Notes: a model not told the origin generated them from the letters alone. DNA of 64,000 nt from an uncultured Candidatus Actinomarina sp. (GCA_902610815.1 CACLXG010000001.1:467573-531572), one strand, 5' to 3'; shown: positions 18,839-30,204, counted from the first letter of the stretch. Program-made: numbers and translations.

Positions 18839-20047
18839 ATGGTAGAAAACAATTACTCCCAGCAAGAATTATTTGAACAAGAAAAATACATTTCTGATTT
18901 GATTGAAAAGAAAACCGTAAAGAAAAAAAGTTCTATCAATGTAGTTATGGCCTCTGGGATTTTATCAAGCATATTAGTTTTGTCTTTTCTCTATCTTTTT
19001 GGAATTTTTGATGAAGAGGAAATAGTTCTACCAGATCCAGTAACCATAACAGAAACAATTACTGAAAAAGAACTTATAATGCCTCGTGTCGACTCAACAG
19101 AAATTGTATCGATCGCTGAACTGGCTACAAAAACAATAGTGCAAGTTCAAGTTGGTATCTTAAACGAAGAAGGTGATTTTCTTCCAAACGGTGGTGGTTC
19201 TGGTGTGGTTATTTCAAAAGATGGTCTAATCATGACAAATCATCATGTAATCGATCAATCCAATGAAGTCAGAGTTATTTTTGAAGATGGAAGAATGTAT
19301 GAGAGCGAGATAATTGGTTCTGATAAACTGACCGATGTAGGTTTGCTTAAAATTTCAGCTACAAATCTAATTCCTATATCGATCGGAAATAGCGACATAT
19401 TGTCGGTTGGTGATCTCGCTGTTGCAATTGGACATCCACTGACACTTGGCGCGGCACCAACAGTAACTTCTGGTGTAGTTTCTGCATTAGCAAGACGTTT
19501 AGATGTTGGAAGTGAGCTAATGGGAAGTGGGGTAACCTTATTTGGTTTAATACAAACTGATGCACCAATTACAAGAGGCTCCAGTGGTGGTGCGCTAATT
19601 AATAACGATGGCGAATTAATTGGAATTACAACAGCTATAGCAACTGCTGATGTAGGAGCTGAAGGCTTAGGGTTTGCAGTCCCCATTAACCTTGCGCTGA
19701 ATATCGCTGATGATTTGCTCAAGGAAGGTCAAATTTTTCATGCTTTTCTTGGAATCTTAGGTGCACAACATTTTGAGACTGCTGAAGACGGTGCGAGAGT
19801 ATTTTCAGGTGTATATATACAAGAGCTGTATGGTCCTACCAATGATATGTTCGCAATTGGAAAAGCCGGAGCATTACCGGGAGATATCATTAAAAAAGTA
19901 AATGGTGAAAATATAAAAACATTAGATGGATTAATAACCGAACTGAGAAAAAAAAGAGCAGGGGACAACATTGAAATAGAAATTTTAAGAAACGAACAAT
20001 ACATTACCTTGGTTTTTGAACTAGATCTTCGCCCTTCTGATGTCTGA
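18839..20047 (+). CDS. HtrA/DegP-like S1C serine protease with PDZ domain
   Basis: N-terminal TM; GGGSGVVISKDGLIMTNHHVI, TDVGLLKI, RGSSGGALINNDGELIGI catalytic triad motifs; C-terminal PDZ. Confidence 0.93.
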   Translation: MVENNYSQQELFEQEKYISDLIEKKTVKKKSSINVVMASGILSSILVLSFLYLFGIFDEEEIVLPDPVTITETITEKELIMPRVDSTEIVSIAELATKTIVQVQVGILNEEGDFLPNGGGSGVVISKDGLIMTNHHVIDQSNEVRVIFEDGRMYESEIIGSDKLTDVGLLKISATNLIPISIGNSDILSVGDLAVAIGHPLTLGAAPTVTSGVVSALARRLDVGSELMGSGVTLFGLIQTDAPITRGSSGGALINNDGELIGITTAIATADVGAEGLGFAVPINLALNIADDLLKEGQIFHAFLGILGAQHFETAEDGARVFSGVYIQELYGPTNDMFAIGKAGALPGDIIKKVNGENIKTLDGLITELRKKRAGDNIEIEILRNEQYITLVFELDLRPSDV

Positions 20048-21080
20048 CGATATTTTTTCGCAATTATTTAATCTATTTAATAATGATGATGGTGATGTTA
20101 ATTGGAACTTAGCTTCACAAATAAATAATCATATAAATAAAGAAGTAGAAGAAAATTTACTTTTTTCAAATAGCGAAATGAACTATGAAGAAATTTTTCG
20201 AGCAATCCAACTTAATAACCAATCTTTAGACGTCCCATATGAAGAGATTGAAAATTTGCAAATTCTAAATCCTAAAGATTATGGAAACTGGTTTCTAGAT
20301 TCTGTAAAACATTTTGACTTTAGCAATTTAAATATAGCAAACTCTGGTCCTTTTAATTTAGCTGGTGCACAATCATCTTTAATTGGTATGCAGCTTGGAA
20401 ATATTTCTGGATTCTTAAGTAAAAATACTTGGGGACTAAGCCATTTTGGAATTGTTCTCCCAAAAAATAAAATTCTTGCAATTAACAAATTTAATTTTGA
20501 ATCTAGAATTACCAAATTCGAAATTGATGATAAAGAAGCCACTATGGCTTTAATGGCTCTCGAATTTATTGCCTTGTCTTTAGGAAAATTTAATGCGCCT
20601 TTTTTATTTGTTCTTGAACAAATGCAAAAGAGTAACAAAAGTTTAATTGAAAGCTTAGGTGAAATGAAACCAGACTTAGATCCTACGAGTTTTTCAAATC
20701 CAGAAGAAATGTTTTCAAATATGCCAGAGCTAAATAATCTTAATTTTGATTCAGTATTCGATTCAATATTTGCACCATTAAGTTTTTATAGACAAGTAAT
20801 AAAAAGTACCACTAAACAATTTTTAAAATATATAGATCCGAGCGTTATAGATTTAGTCGCAAATTTAGACCTTGTAGGAACAAATGAAACTATTAGCGAT
20901 TTTGAAAACAAAATTTCAAATTATGATGAAAAATCAGAAAGTTTCATAAACTACCTTATTGAAAGTGAAAGTCAATATTCGATTTTAGACATTTTGTCAG
21001 ATATCGATCTTATTCCTTCATCTTTAGAAATCGAAGATCCTATTTCTTGGGCAGCTAGAACTTCATTACCTCCTATTTAA
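20040..21080 (+). CDS. Zincin_2/DUF2342-like family protein with degenerate metal-binding motif
   Basis: GDVNWNLASQINNHI and AGAQSSLIGMQLGNISGFLSKNTWGLSHFGIVLP resemble the actinobacterial hydrolase family; the expected (H/R)ExxH helix reads ALEFIALSL. Confidence 0.5.
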   Translation: MSDDIFSQLFNLFNNDDGDVNWNLASQINNHINKEVEENLLFSNSEMNYEEIFRAIQLNNQSLDVPYEEIENLQILNPKDYGNWFLDSVKHFDFSNLNIANSGPFNLAGAQSSLIGMQLGNISGFLSKNTWGLSHFGIVLPKNKILAINKFNFESRITKFEIDDKEATMALMALEFIALSLGKFNAPFLFVLEQMQKSNKSLIESLGEMKPDLDPTSFSNPEEMFSNMPELNNLNFDSVFDSIFAPLSFYRQVIKSTTKQFLKYIDPSVIDLVANLDLVGTNETISDFENKISNYDEKSESFINYLIESESQYSILDILSDIDLIPSSLEIEDPISWAARTSLPPI

Positions 21081-21124
21081 ATTTAAGTTCGCTAATATTG
21101 ATTTATTAAGAAAGGATATTGCAT

Positions 21125-21580
21125 ATGTCATTAAATATCGGTGATCAGATACCTGAATTTGAATTATATAACCACAATAAAACGAAATACAGCGACAAAG
21201 ACTTCTTGGGTCAAAAAACAATGTTTGTCTTTATGCCATTCCCATTTAGTAGTGTTTGTGATAAAGAAATCTGCGAATTAAGAGATTATCAAGAAGCTTT
21301 TATGAAAGAAGATACAAATACGGTACTAGTAACAGTTGGGGCTAGTCCTACTAATAGAGCTTGGGCAGAACATTACAATATTGAGTTTCCTATTTTATCT
21401 GATTTCTGGCCACATGGTGAAGTAGCTAAAAAATTTGGATGTTTTCATGATGTTGCAGGTATATCTTTAAGATATACATACATTACAAATGAAGAAAATG
21501 TAATCACAGAAATAATAAAGAGTGATGAAATCGGTGTTGAAAGAGATTTCAGCGAATATTCAGAAAGTTTTGGTATCTAA
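21125..21580 (+). CDS. Peroxiredoxin (AhpC/TSA family, AhpE-like)
   Basis: FMPFPFSSVCDKEICELRDYQEAF; SD-like AGAAAGGA before ATG at 21125 (track start 21119). Confidence 0.88.
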   Translation: MSLNIGDQIPEFELYNHNKTKYSDKDFLGQKTMFVFMPFPFSSVCDKEICELRDYQEAFMKEDTNTVLVTVGASPTNRAWAEHYNIEFPILSDFWPHGEVAKKFGCFHDVAGISLRYTYITNEENVITEIIKSDEIGVERDFSEYSESFGI

Positions 21581-21858
21581 CCTACATCCCTAACGTCAAA
21601 TTCTGCTGCACGCTGTCTTTTTATACGTCTTCTTTCTCTTTCTGAAAGGCCTCCCCAAATACCAAACTTTTCTGATTGTTCAACTGCATATTCAAGGCAT
21701 TCATCTTGAACTGTGCAAGCTCTACATATAGCTTTTGCTTTTCTAGTGGAGGCTCCTCTTTCTGGGAAAAATAGATCTGCGTCTGCCCCTTTACAATTTG
21801 CTTCTTCGGTCCAAGAAGGCATTCCGCCAATTAGTTCATCGATTATTTTTAACTCCAC
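21577..21858 (-). CDS. WhiB-family Fe-S transcriptional regulator (WhiB2/WhmD-like)
   Basis: Cys pattern in EEANCKGADADLFFPERG...CRACTVQDECLEYA and GIWGGLSERERRRIKR. Confidence 0.95.
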   Translation of the reverse strand: MELKIIDELIGGMPSWTEEANCKGADADLFFPERGASTRKAKAICRACTVQDECLEYAVEQSEKFGIWGGLSERERRRIKRQRAAEFDVRDVG

Positions 21859-21972
21859 CCTTGCTCCTTTAATAAACTACATAGGTGTAATTTATTACGT
21901 CAATAGTTAAATGTCAAGGGGTGAATTGTCTAAATAATTATTAGTTAATTCGCAAATATAGGATAATTAATT

Positions 21973-22434
21973 ATGGCTTACCAAAATATTGTTTCTACTG
22001 GTTCCGTTTATAAAGGAAGGACCGGTATGTGGTTATACCTCTTCCACAGGATTACAGGAGTGGCATTATTTGGTTATCTATTGCTTCACATTATATCTAC
22101 AGCACTTATCCTGGCTGGACCAGAAATCTACGAAGGAGCTGAGGCAATATACAAAAACTTTTATTTTAGAATTGGAGAAGTCGGCTTAATGGCAGCTGTC
22201 TTAGCTCATGCAATCAACGGATTAAGAATTATTGCTGTTGATCTTTGGCGCAAGGGATCTGATTATCAAAATGCGTTAAACATCACTGCTTTGGTTGTTT
22301 TTATTGCAATATTTGTTCCTACAACTTACAAAATGATAGATTCTTACTTTGAACTATGCTTGGAAAAAAGTTCAGTTGGTACAACAGTTGTTGACTGTAT
22401 GGTAAGACCTCTTCCAGATTGGAAAACAAAATGA
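21973..22434 (+). CDS. sdhC: Succinate dehydrogenase cytochrome b556 subunit SdhC
   Basis: WLYLFHRITGVALFGYLLLHI; operon position. Confidence 0.92.
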   Translation: MAYQNIVSTGSVYKGRTGMWLYLFHRITGVALFGYLLLHIISTALILAGPEIYEGAEAIYKNFYFRIGEVGLMAAVLAHAINGLRIIAVDLWRKGSDYQNALNITALVVFIAIFVPTTYKMIDSYFELCLEKSSVGTTVVDCMVRPLPDWKTK

Positions 22435-22829
22435 AATCAGTAAAAAGAACTGACTGGGGAAGAAGAACTCCGCCTATTGGAGGTAGTAATTTCGAGTTAT
22501 ATGCTTGGTTTTTTATGAGAATAAGTGGTTTATTCCTTGTTCTTTTGGCTGCTGGGCATATGTTTATAATGCATGTTTTTAACGACACACTTAACCTAGA
22601 TTACGAATTTGTAGCAGCAAGATGGGACACACCTTACTGGAGAACATTTGATTGGCTATTGTTAACACTAAGTATTCTCCATGGTACGAATGGTCTTAGA
22701 ATTGTAATGCACGACAACATTGCTAATAAAACATTTAGGCAACTTGCTTTATACGGATTGTATTTTACATCAACTGCATTTTTTATATTAGGAACTTATG
22801 TACTAGTAGCGTTTGTGAGGGAAGTATGA
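22419..22829 (+). CDS. sdhD: Succinate dehydrogenase membrane anchor SdhD
   Basis: Three TM segments; LLAAGHMFIMH, HGTNGLRIV; position in operon. Confidence 0.88.
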   Translation: MENKMKSVKRTDWGRRTPPIGGSNFELYAWFFMRISGLFLVLLAAGHMFIMHVFNDTLNLDYEFVAARWDTPYWRTFDWLLLTLSILHGTNGLRIVMHDNIANKTFRQLALYGLYFTSTAFFILGTYVLVAFVREV

Positions 22830-24568
22830 AAGTTATAAAACATTCATTCGATGGAGTAATCGTCGGAGCTGGTGGAGCTGGTTTAAGAGCAGCGATAGAG
22901 GCCGCTCCACACATGAAACTTGCAGTAATAACCAAACTGTACCCTACGAGATCACATACTGGCGCTGCGCAAGGTGGTATGAGCGCCGCTTTAGCAAATG
23001 TAGAAGAAGATAATTGGAATTGGCATGCTTTTGATACTGTAAAAGGTTCAGATTATTTAGCAGATCAACCTGCTGTAGATATTCTTTGTAAAGAAGCAAT
23101 AGATTCTGTTGTTGAACTAGAACACTGGGGCTTACCCTTTAGTAGATTAGAAAATGGAAAAATAGCACAAAGAAGATTTGGTGGTCATACAGTAAAAGAA
23201 GGTGAAGCACCAGCTTTCAGAGCTTGTTATGCTGCAGATAGAACAGGTCACATGATTTTGCAAACTTTGTACCAAAAGTGTGTATCCATGGGTGTTACTT
23301 TTTTTGATGAGTTCCAAGTTTTAGATATAAAAATAGATGATGGTGTTTGTAAGGGTGTAATCGCATATGAAGTTGCAACAGGTGATATTCATATTTTTGA
23401 AGCTAGAGCAGTAACATTTGCAACAGGGGGTTTTGGTAAAATATATAAAGTTAGCTCAAATGCTCACTCACTTACTGGTGATGGTCCAGGAATTTTATAT
23501 CAAAAAGGAATACCTCTTGAAGATATGGAATTTTATCAATTCCACCCAACTGGAATATACAGACTTGGAATATTGTTATCTGAAGCTGCGCGTGGGGAAG
23601 GTGGAATTTTAAGAAATAAAGATGGTGAAAGATTTATGGAAAGATATGCACCATCAATCAAAGACTTGGCACCTAGAGATATGGTCTCTCGCGCAATCGC
23701 TACAGAAATTAGTGAAGGAAACGGTGCAGGACCAAATAATGATTTTGTATATTTAGATTTAACCCACCTTGGTGCTGAAACAATTAAGCAAAAACTCCCC
23801 GATATTACTGATTTTGTAAGAACTTACGTAAAAATTGAACCTATTAATGATCCAATTCCAGTACAACCAACTGCTCATTACGCTATGGGTGGTATTCCTA
23901 CAGATGTTAATGCTAAAGTTTTAAGCGATGAAACAGGTACAGTACTGCCAGGAGTCTATTCTGCTGGAGAATCAGCATGTGTAAGTGTACATGGAGCAAA
24001 TAGGTTAGGCACAAATTCACTCCTAGATATAGTAGTTTTTGGAAAGAGAGCGGGTCAAAGTATGGTTGACTATGTTTCTTCTACTAAACCAATGACTCTC
24101 TCTGATAATGCTGCAGAAGACCTTACAAATAAAATTGAAAACTTAATGGAGAAAGATCATAGCCTTGAATTTTCAGTTCCAAGGATTCGAGAAGAGTTAC
24201 AAGACACTATGGAAGAAAATGCCAAAATATTTAGAACAGAAGAGAGTTTAGAAAAACAAACAGAAATACTCTCCGATCTTCGCGATAGATATCAGAATGT
24301 AACTATTTCTGATAAAGGGAAAGTTTTTAACACAGAACTGTTGGAAGCAATTGAGCTGGAGTACTTACTAGACATGTCAGACACTACTGTTGCAAGCGCA
24401 CTTCATAGAAAAGAAAGTAGAGGAGCACATTCAAGGGTTGATCATGTCGAGAGAGATGACAAAAATTGGCTTAAGCACTCATTTGCATTTAAAAATGGAG
24501 ATTCCGTTAAGCTAGAATATAAAGATGTTGAACTTGGAAACTATGAACCAAAGGAAAGAAAGTACTAA
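22826..24568 (+). CDS. sdhA: Succinate dehydrogenase flavoprotein SdhA
   Basis: VGAGGAGLRAAIEAA; RSHTGAAQGGMSAAL; HGANRLGTNSLLDIVVFG. Confidence 0.97.
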   Translation: MKVIKHSFDGVIVGAGGAGLRAAIEAAPHMKLAVITKLYPTRSHTGAAQGGMSAALANVEEDNWNWHAFDTVKGSDYLADQPAVDILCKEAIDSVVELEHWGLPFSRLENGKIAQRRFGGHTVKEGEAPAFRACYAADRTGHMILQTLYQKCVSMGVTFFDEFQVLDIKIDDGVCKGVIAYEVATGDIHIFEARAVTFATGGFGKIYKVSSNAHSLTGDGPGILYQKGIPLEDMEFYQFHPTGIYRLGILLSEAARGEGGILRNKDGERFMERYAPSIKDLAPRDMVSRAIATEISEGNGAGPNNDFVYLDLTHLGAETIKQKLPDITDFVRTYVKIEPINDPIPVQPTAHYAMGGIPTDVNAKVLSDETGTVLPGVYSAGESACVSVHGANRLGTNSLLDIVVFGKRAGQSMVDYVSSTKPMTLSDNAAEDLTNKIENLMEKDHSLEFSVPRIREELQDTMEENAKIFRTEESLEKQTEILSDLRDRYQNVTISDKGKVFNTELLEAIELEYLLDMSDTTVASALHRKESRGAHSRVDHVERDDKNWLKHSFAFKNGDSVKLEYKDVELGNYEPKERKY

Positions 24569-25263
24569 TGGACGTCAAAGTTAACATTTTAAGATATAAC
24601 CCTGAGACAGATAGAAAAGGTCATTGGGAAGAGTACATTCTCGAAGCTGATCCTGATGAGAGAATATTGGATTTACTTCACAAAGTTAAATGGTTTGATG
24701 ATGGAAGCTTAGCATTTAGAAGATCATGTGCTCATGGAGTATGTGGATCTGATGCCATGGTTGTGAATGGCGAAAACATGCTAGCTTGTCAGGTTCTTGT
24801 GAAAGAAGTAAGTACACCAATAAAAATTGAACCTATTAGAGGTCTGCCTGTCATAAAAGATTTGGTAGTAAATATGGATTCTTTTTTCGATTCCTATAAG
24901 AAAGTTATGCCTTATCTTATAAATGATGGCGAGCCAGGTGAAAGAGAAAGACTTCAATCTCCTGAAGATCGAGATAGGTTTGAAGATACTACAAAATGTA
25001 TTTTATGCGCTGCTTGTACAACAAGCTGTCCTGTTTTTTGGACTGCTGATACCTATGTAGGACCAGCAGCGATTGTCAATGCTCACAGGTTTGTGTTTGA
25101 TTCTCGAGACAATGCCTCTAAACAAAGGCTTGAAATATTAAAAGATGTAGATGGAGCATTTAGGTGTAGAACAGCATTTAATTGTACCTCTGCTTGTCCT
25201 CGTGGTATACAGGTAACTAAAGCTATCGAGGATGTTAAAAGAGAAACCCTCACAATCAATTGA
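24568..25263 (+). CDS. sdhB: Succinate dehydrogenase Fe-S subunit SdhB
   Basis: RRSCAHGVCGSDAM; CILCAACTTSCPVFW; CTSACPRGIQVTKAI. Confidence 0.97.
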   Translation: MDVKVNILRYNPETDRKGHWEEYILEADPDERILDLLHKVKWFDDGSLAFRRSCAHGVCGSDAMVVNGENMLACQVLVKEVSTPIKIEPIRGLPVIKDLVVNMDSFFDSYKKVMPYLINDGEPGERERLQSPEDRDRFEDTTKCILCAACTTSCPVFWTADTYVGPAAIVNAHRFVFDSRDNASKQRLEILKDVDGAFRCRTAFNCTSACPRGIQVTKAIEDVKRETLTIN

Positions 25264-25535
25264 TTGAAGATATCCTTAAACAATTCAAAGGTAATCTAAT
25301 AAATAAAAATATTGATCTAAGCTCTATTTATTTTGAAATTACAGATATTGACAAAATATATAATCTTGATACCTGTAACACAATTGACTCAACAATTGAA
25401 AGTGAAAATTTTTTAAAATTTAAAATCTCTACTGAAAACTTGTTCTTAATTGTTGAAGGGAAAAAACATCCAGAAGACCTTCTTTTTAATGAAAAAGTAA
25501 AAATTTCTGGGGATATAAGTATTCTTGCTCCATAA
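25260..25535 (+). CDS. Hypothetical protein, weakly SCP2-like C-terminus
   Basis: TTG start overlapping the sdhB stop; LIVEGKKHPEDLLFNEKVKISGDISIL is reminiscent of SCP-2 domain ends. Confidence 0.5.
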   Translation: MIEDILKQFKGNLINKNIDLSSIYFEITDIDKIYNLDTCNTIDSTIESENFLKFKISTENLFLIVEGKKHPEDLLFNEKVKISGDISILAP

Positions 25536-25538
25536 AAA

Positions 25539-25564
25539 GAAAAGACGACTTTCGCCGTCTTTTC
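25539..25564. terminator. Bidirectional rho-independent terminator between sdh operon and HU
   Basis: AAAAGACG(A)CTTTCG(C)CGTCTTTT hairpin between convergent genes. Confidence 0.85.
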
Positions 25565-25583
25565 AAATTTGATTAAAGTGCTA

Positions 25584-25856
25584 TTAGTTTAAAGCGTCTT
25601 TTAATCCTTTTGCAGCTTTAAAAGCTGGTGCATTCTTCGCAGCAATTTGGATTGTTTCTCCTGTAGCTGGATTCCTGCCTTGTCTTGCAGCCCTGTATCT
25701 TGACTCAAAAGTACCAAAACCAGCAACACTAACTTTGTCACCATTCTTCATACCATTTGTTACGCCATCGAACACGGCTTCTACAGCTTTTTTAGCATCA
25801 GATTGTGACAACCCTACTTCAGCTGCTACAACGCTTGCTAATTGATCTTTATTCAT
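25584..25856 (-). CDS. hup: HU-family DNA-binding protein
   Basis: MNKDQLASVVAAEVGLSQSDAKKAVEAVFDGV...GFGTFESRYRAARQGRNPATGETIQI. Confidence 0.97.
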   Translation of the reverse strand: MNKDQLASVVAAEVGLSQSDAKKAVEAVFDGVTNGMKNGDKVSVAGFGTFESRYRAARQGRNPATGETIQIAAKNAPAFKAAKGLKDALN

Positions 25857-25950
25857 AGCTGTTTAGCCTTTCTTTTTTGAGTTTTTATAAAACTCCTTAT
25901 CAATAAGTATAGTTTTTTTAATTGATTTGTCTTTAAAACCTAAATTTATT

Positions 25951-25970
25951 GCCTTTTTTTTAAAAAAGGC
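25951..25970 (-). terminator. Probable terminator downstream of mdh
   Basis: GCCTTTTTTTTAAAAAAGGC palindrome immediately 3' of mdh. Confidence 0.55.
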
Positions 25971-25975
25971 TGAAT

Positions 25976-26914
25976 TTATTGACTTAATATGCTATTAAGT
26001 TCTTCTACCTTTGATTTAACAGCATCTGAAGCGCTTTTTAAAGCGTTTAATTCACTTTCCTCAAGATCAATTTCAACAACCTCGGTCACGCCATTTGCTC
26101 CCAACATTGTTGGGACACCTAAAAATACATCATTTATGCCGAATTCACCATTGACCCAAGAACATGCGGGCATTATTTCATTGGCATCTGAAATAATTGA
26201 CTTAACCATTGTTGCTGCAGCGGAAGAAGGTGCAAAATATGCACTTCCGGTTTTAAGTAATCCCACTATCTCAGCGCCTCCATCAGAAGTCTTTTGGACT
26301 AATTCTGAAATCTCGTCATTACCAAGTAGCTTATTAAGTGACTTGCCTGCAACTTTGCACTGTGAAGGAACCGGAACCATTGTTTCTCCATGACTTCCAA
26401 GTGTCAATGCCTCAATTTCATTAATGTTTACATTTAATTTTTCAGAAATAAAGTATGCAAATCTAGAAGAATCTAAAACACCTGCTTGTCCAATAACTTT
26501 GTTTTTTGGCAACCCAGAAACTTGAGAAACTAGAGTTGTCATTTGGTCTAGTGGATTTGTAACAACAATTATGATTGGTGATTTTGAATAATTGAGAATA
26601 TTTTTTGTAACATCACTGACAATGTTTGCATTAACTTCAAGTAAATCCATTCTAGTCATACCTGGTTTTCTAGGTAAGCCAGCAGTAATTACAACGACAT
26701 CACTATCAGCAGTATCTTCATAATCATTAGTTCCGATTATTTTGCTAGAAAAATTTTCTACATATCTTGATTGGTTCATATCCAATGCCAATCCTTGTGG
26801 AAGACCTTCAACAATGTCAGTCATTACGACAGAATCAACAAGATCATACTCAGCAACTCTAAGTGCAGTCATAGAACCGTATTTTCCAGCACCAACAACA
26901 GTTACTTTTTTCAT
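25976..26914 (-). CDS. mdh: Malate dehydrogenase
   Basis: VTVVGAGKYGSMTALRVAE; ITAGLPRKPGMTRMDLL; GSHGETMVPVPS. Confidence 0.95.
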   Translation of the reverse strand: MKKVTVVGAGKYGSMTALRVAEYDLVDSVVMTDIVEGLPQGLALDMNQSRYVENFSSKIIGTNDYEDTADSDVVVITAGLPRKPGMTRMDLLEVNANIVSDVTKNILNYSKSPIIIVVTNPLDQMTTLVSQVSGLPKNKVIGQAGVLDSSRFAYFISEKLNVNINEIEALTLGSHGETMVPVPSQCKVAGKSLNKLLGNDEISELVQKTSDGGAEIVGLLKTGSAYFAPSSAAATMVKSIISDANEIMPACSWVNGEFGINDVFLGVPTMLGANGVTEVVEIDLEESELNALKSASDAVKSKVEELNSILSQ

Positions 26915-26917
26915 TCT

Positions 26918-28153
26918 CTAAAAACTTTCTATATTTTCAACGAGACTTTCAGCAAAATCAGATGACGATAGAGTAGTGGCATCTGTTCGACCTCTGGCAA
27001 GATCGTATGTCACATTTCCATCTCTAATTGATTTCTCCATAGCTTTAATGATGAGTTCTGAAGCTTCATTCCACCCCATGTATCTAAACATCATTTCTCC
27101 AGACAAGATCAGAGAACCAGGATTGGCTTTATCTTGTCCAGCATGTTTTGGTGCAGTTCCATGAGTAGCCTCAAAAACTGATTTACCATTTTCATAATTG
27201 ATATTTCCTCCAGGACTGATACCAATTCCACCAATCTGTGCAGCTAATGCATCTGATGCATAATCACCGTTTAAATTAGTTGTAGCTATAACATCAAATT
27301 CATGAGGTTTAATTAATATTTGCTGCAAGAAGGCATCTGCAATAACATCTTGTACTAAAATTTTATCTCCAGCATCACCATTGCAATCATCCCATGAAAC
27401 AGCTACATCAGAAAATTCATTTTTGACTAATTCGTAACCCCAGGCTCTAAATGCTCCTTCTGTAAATTTCATAATGTTTCCCTTATGAACAATGGCTAGA
27501 TTTTTTTTGTTATTTTCTACAGCATAATTTAGTGCAGATCGAATTAGTCTTTCAGAGGCAGTTTTTGAGATTGGCTTTATTCCAATTCCACTATCACTTC
27601 TAATTTCCCAATTGAATTCTTCTTTAAGAAATTTATTTAATTTAATAACATCATCTGAGTTCATTTCTAACTCTTTCCCTGAATAGACATCTTCCGTGTT
27701 TTCACGAAATAATGCGATATCTACATTTCCTGGATTCTTTGTTGGTGTCTCAACCCCTTCAAACCATCTAAGTGGCCTCAAACATGCGTATAAATCTAAT
27801 TTTTGCCTAATTGCAACGTTGATTGACCTAATTCCTTCACCAACTGGCGTTGTAAGCGGTCCTTTGATACCAATTCCAAATTCATCAAACATTTCTATTG
27901 TCTTTTCTGGTAACCATTCACTTGTATTATCAAATGCTTTTTGACCAGCTAATACTTCTTGCCATTCAATCTTTCTTTCATTTGAATAAGCTTTTTCAAC
28001 AGCAACATCGAAAACTCTCTGTGAAGCAGGCCAAATATCTATGCCTATACCATCTCCTTCTATAAAAGGTATAACAGGTTTGTCTGTATCAAATGAATCT
28101 CTGGTTTTTTGAATAGCTAATTCTAAATCTTTTCTGTTTAAATTTTCATTCAT
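26918..28153 (-). CDS. icd: NADP-dependent isocitrate dehydrogenase
   Basis: [61 protein letters not shown]. Confidence 0.95.
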   Translation of the reverse strand: MNENLNRKDLELAIQKTRDSFDTDKPVIPFIEGDGIGIDIWPASQRVFDVAVEKAYSNERKIEWQEVLAGQKAFDNTSEWLPEKTIEMFDEFGIGIKGPLTTPVGEGIRSINVAIRQKLDLYACLRPLRWFEGVETPTKNPGNVDIALFRENTEDVYSGKELEMNSDDVIKLNKFLKEEFNWEIRSDSGIGIKPISKTASERLIRSALNYAVENNKKNLAIVHKGNIMKFTEGAFRAWGYELVKNEFSDVAVSWDDCNGDAGDKILVQDVIADAFLQQILIKPHEFDVIATTNLNGDYASDALAAQIGGIGISPGGNINYENGKSVFEATHGTAPKHAGQDKANPGSLILSGEMMFRYMGWNEASELIIKAMEKSIRDGNVTYDLARGRTDATTLSSSDFAESLVENIESF

Positions 28154-29019
28154 ACAACATCCTTAATGGCCTGACCGATTCTTGTTGGATTTTCAACGAC
28201 ATTTGCACCAGCATCAGTCAGTGCTTCAATTTTAGCACTAGCCGTACCTTTGTTTCCAGAAACAATTGCTCCTGCATGGCCCATTTTTTTTCCTGGTGGA
28301 GCTGTAAGTCCAGCAATGTAAGAAACAACAGGTTTAGTTACATTCTTCTTAATAAACTCTGCTGCTTCCTCCTCAGCACTTCCACCTATTTCACCAATCA
28401 TAACAATAGCTTCTGTCTGTGAGTCGTTTTGAAAAGCATCAAGTACATCTATAAAAGATGTGCCTGGAACTGGGTCTCCCCCAATGCCAATACAAGTTGA
28501 TTGGCCTATGTTTAAATTTGTTAATTCAAGAACTGCTTGATAAGTTAAAGTTCCAGACCTAGATACAACACCGACGTTTCCTTCCATGGTAATTTCATGA
28601 GGCATAATTCCAACATTAGATTTACCTGGAGAAATTAATCCAGGGCAATTTGGACCGAGTAATCTTGAAGATGTTTTTTCTTTTAAGAGGTCATACATCT
28701 CTGCTTCATCTTTAGCGGGAATTCCTTCAGTAATACATACTATTAAATCACACCCAGCATACGCAGCTTCTAAAACTGCATCTTTTGCAAATGGTGGTGG
28801 GACAAATGTCATAGCTGTATTTGCTCCCGTTGCTTCTACAGCTTCTTCAACTGTATTGAAAATTGGAATTCCCTCTACAGATTCTCCACCCTTACCAGGT
28901 CTAGTGCCCGCAACAACTTTTGTACCGTAATCCCTATTTCTCAATGCATGAAACTTTCCCTGTTCTCCAGTAAGTCCTTGAACTACAACTTTTGTTTCAC
29001 TATCAATAAAGATAGACAT
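28150..29019 (-). CDS. sucD: Succinyl-CoA synthetase alpha subunit
   Basis: [63 protein letters not shown]. Confidence 0.96.
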   Translation of the reverse strand: MSIFIDSETKVVVQGLTGEQGKFHALRNRDYGTKVVAGTRPGKGGESVEGIPIFNTVEEAVEATGANTAMTFVPPPFAKDAVLEAAYAGCDLIVCITEGIPAKDEAEMYDLLKEKTSSRLLGPNCPGLISPGKSNVGIMPHEITMEGNVGVVSRSGTLTYQAVLELTNLNIGQSTCIGIGGDPVPGTSFIDVLDAFQNDSQTEAIVMIGEIGGSAEEEAAEFIKKNVTKPVVSYIAGLTAPPGKKMGHAGAIVSGNKGTASAKIEALTDAGANVVENPTRIGQAIKDVV

Positions 29020-30152
29020 TAGATTGCTCCTTCAACTGCTAACTTAGCTGCTTCATCCATAGAGCTAGAAATTGTAATTTTTTCATTTGTATTTTGTTCC
29101 AAAATAGATAATCCTTCTTTTGAATTAGTTCCATCAAGCCTTACAATTATCGGCCATTTAAGTTCTTTGCCTTTAGTGGCTTCAACTATGCCATTAGCTA
29201 CAAGGTCGCACCTTGTAATTCCCCCAAAGATATTAATTAGTACACTTTTAACATTATCTTCTGATTCCAATACTTCTAGTGCTGCCGTAACAGTCTCTGC
29301 TTTTGCGCCACCGCCTATGTCTAAAAAATTTGCTGCCATTCCACCATGTTCAGATACAACATCAAGCGTGGACATCACTAATCCTGCACCATTACCAATA
29401 ATTCCAACACTCCCCTCAAGCTTTATAAAATTAAGGTTTTTTTCTTTGGCAAATTGCTCAGAAACTGGAATAGGTATTTCATTTTCGAAATCTTTAAAAT
29501 TTTCGTGTCTATAAATAGCATTCATATCTAGTGAAACTTTTGAATCTAAAGCAGAAACTCCATTGTTTGTAATTGCTAGTGGATTAACCTCAACTAAATC
29601 ACAATCACCTTCTACAAATAATTTGTATAAGTTTGAAATAACATCACTTAATTCAGCTTTATAACTTTCATTGAGTTTTGCATCCTCTATTGACTTAATG
29701 ATTGTTTCCGAATCTAACCCTTTGGAAGGAGAAATATGAAGCATTATTAAGTCGTCTGGGTTCTTTTCTGCTACTTCTTCAATATCCATACCTCCTTTTG
29801 CACTGAGCATCATTAAGTAGGATTTTGCTGATCTATCAAGTGTGAAAGAAATATAATACTCTTCTAATATATCTGAAGCCTCTTCTAATAAAAGACTCTC
29901 CACAATATGGCCTTTGATATCCATTCCTAAAATTTCACCTGAAAATTTGGTAAGTTCATCAAAATCTTTTGCGACTTTGATACCTCCAGCTTTACCTCTT
30001 CCTCCTACTTGAACTTGAGCCTTAACTACAACTGGATATTTTAGTCCATGATTATCAGTAATTTCAGATATGCTAGATACAAAAATAGATTTGGGTGTTG
30101 GAATAGAAAAGTCTTGATAAAGTCTTTTACCTTGGTACTCAAAAAGATTCAT
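29019..30152 (-). CDS. sucC: Succinyl-CoA synthetase beta subunit
   Basis: [60 protein letters not shown]. Confidence 0.96.
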   Translation of the reverse strand: MNLFEYQGKRLYQDFSIPTPKSIFVSSISEITDNHGLKYPVVVKAQVQVGGRGKAGGIKVAKDFDELTKFSGEILGMDIKGHIVESLLLEEASDILEEYYISFTLDRSAKSYLMMLSAKGGMDIEEVAEKNPDDLIMLHISPSKGLDSETIIKSIEDAKLNESYKAELSDVISNLYKLFVEGDCDLVEVNPLAITNNGVSALDSKVSLDMNAIYRHENFKDFENEIPIPVSEQFAKEKNLNFIKLEGSVGIIGNGAGLVMSTLDVVSEHGGMAANFLDIGGGAKAETVTAALEVLESEDNVKSVLINIFGGITRCDLVANGIVEATKGKELKWPIIVRLDGTNSKEGLSILEQNTNEKITISSSMDEAAKLAVEGAI

Positions 30153-30204
30153 AATGTTATAACAAGAATATAGATTACAAAAAAATAAGATTTATGCTGT
30201 GTGT

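Noticed and set aside
25879-25895. GAGTTTT-TAT-AAAACTC palindrome in the HU leader as a regulatory hairpin
   Set aside because: A 7-bp AT-rich palindrome is expected by chance in this composition and no second line of evidence was found.
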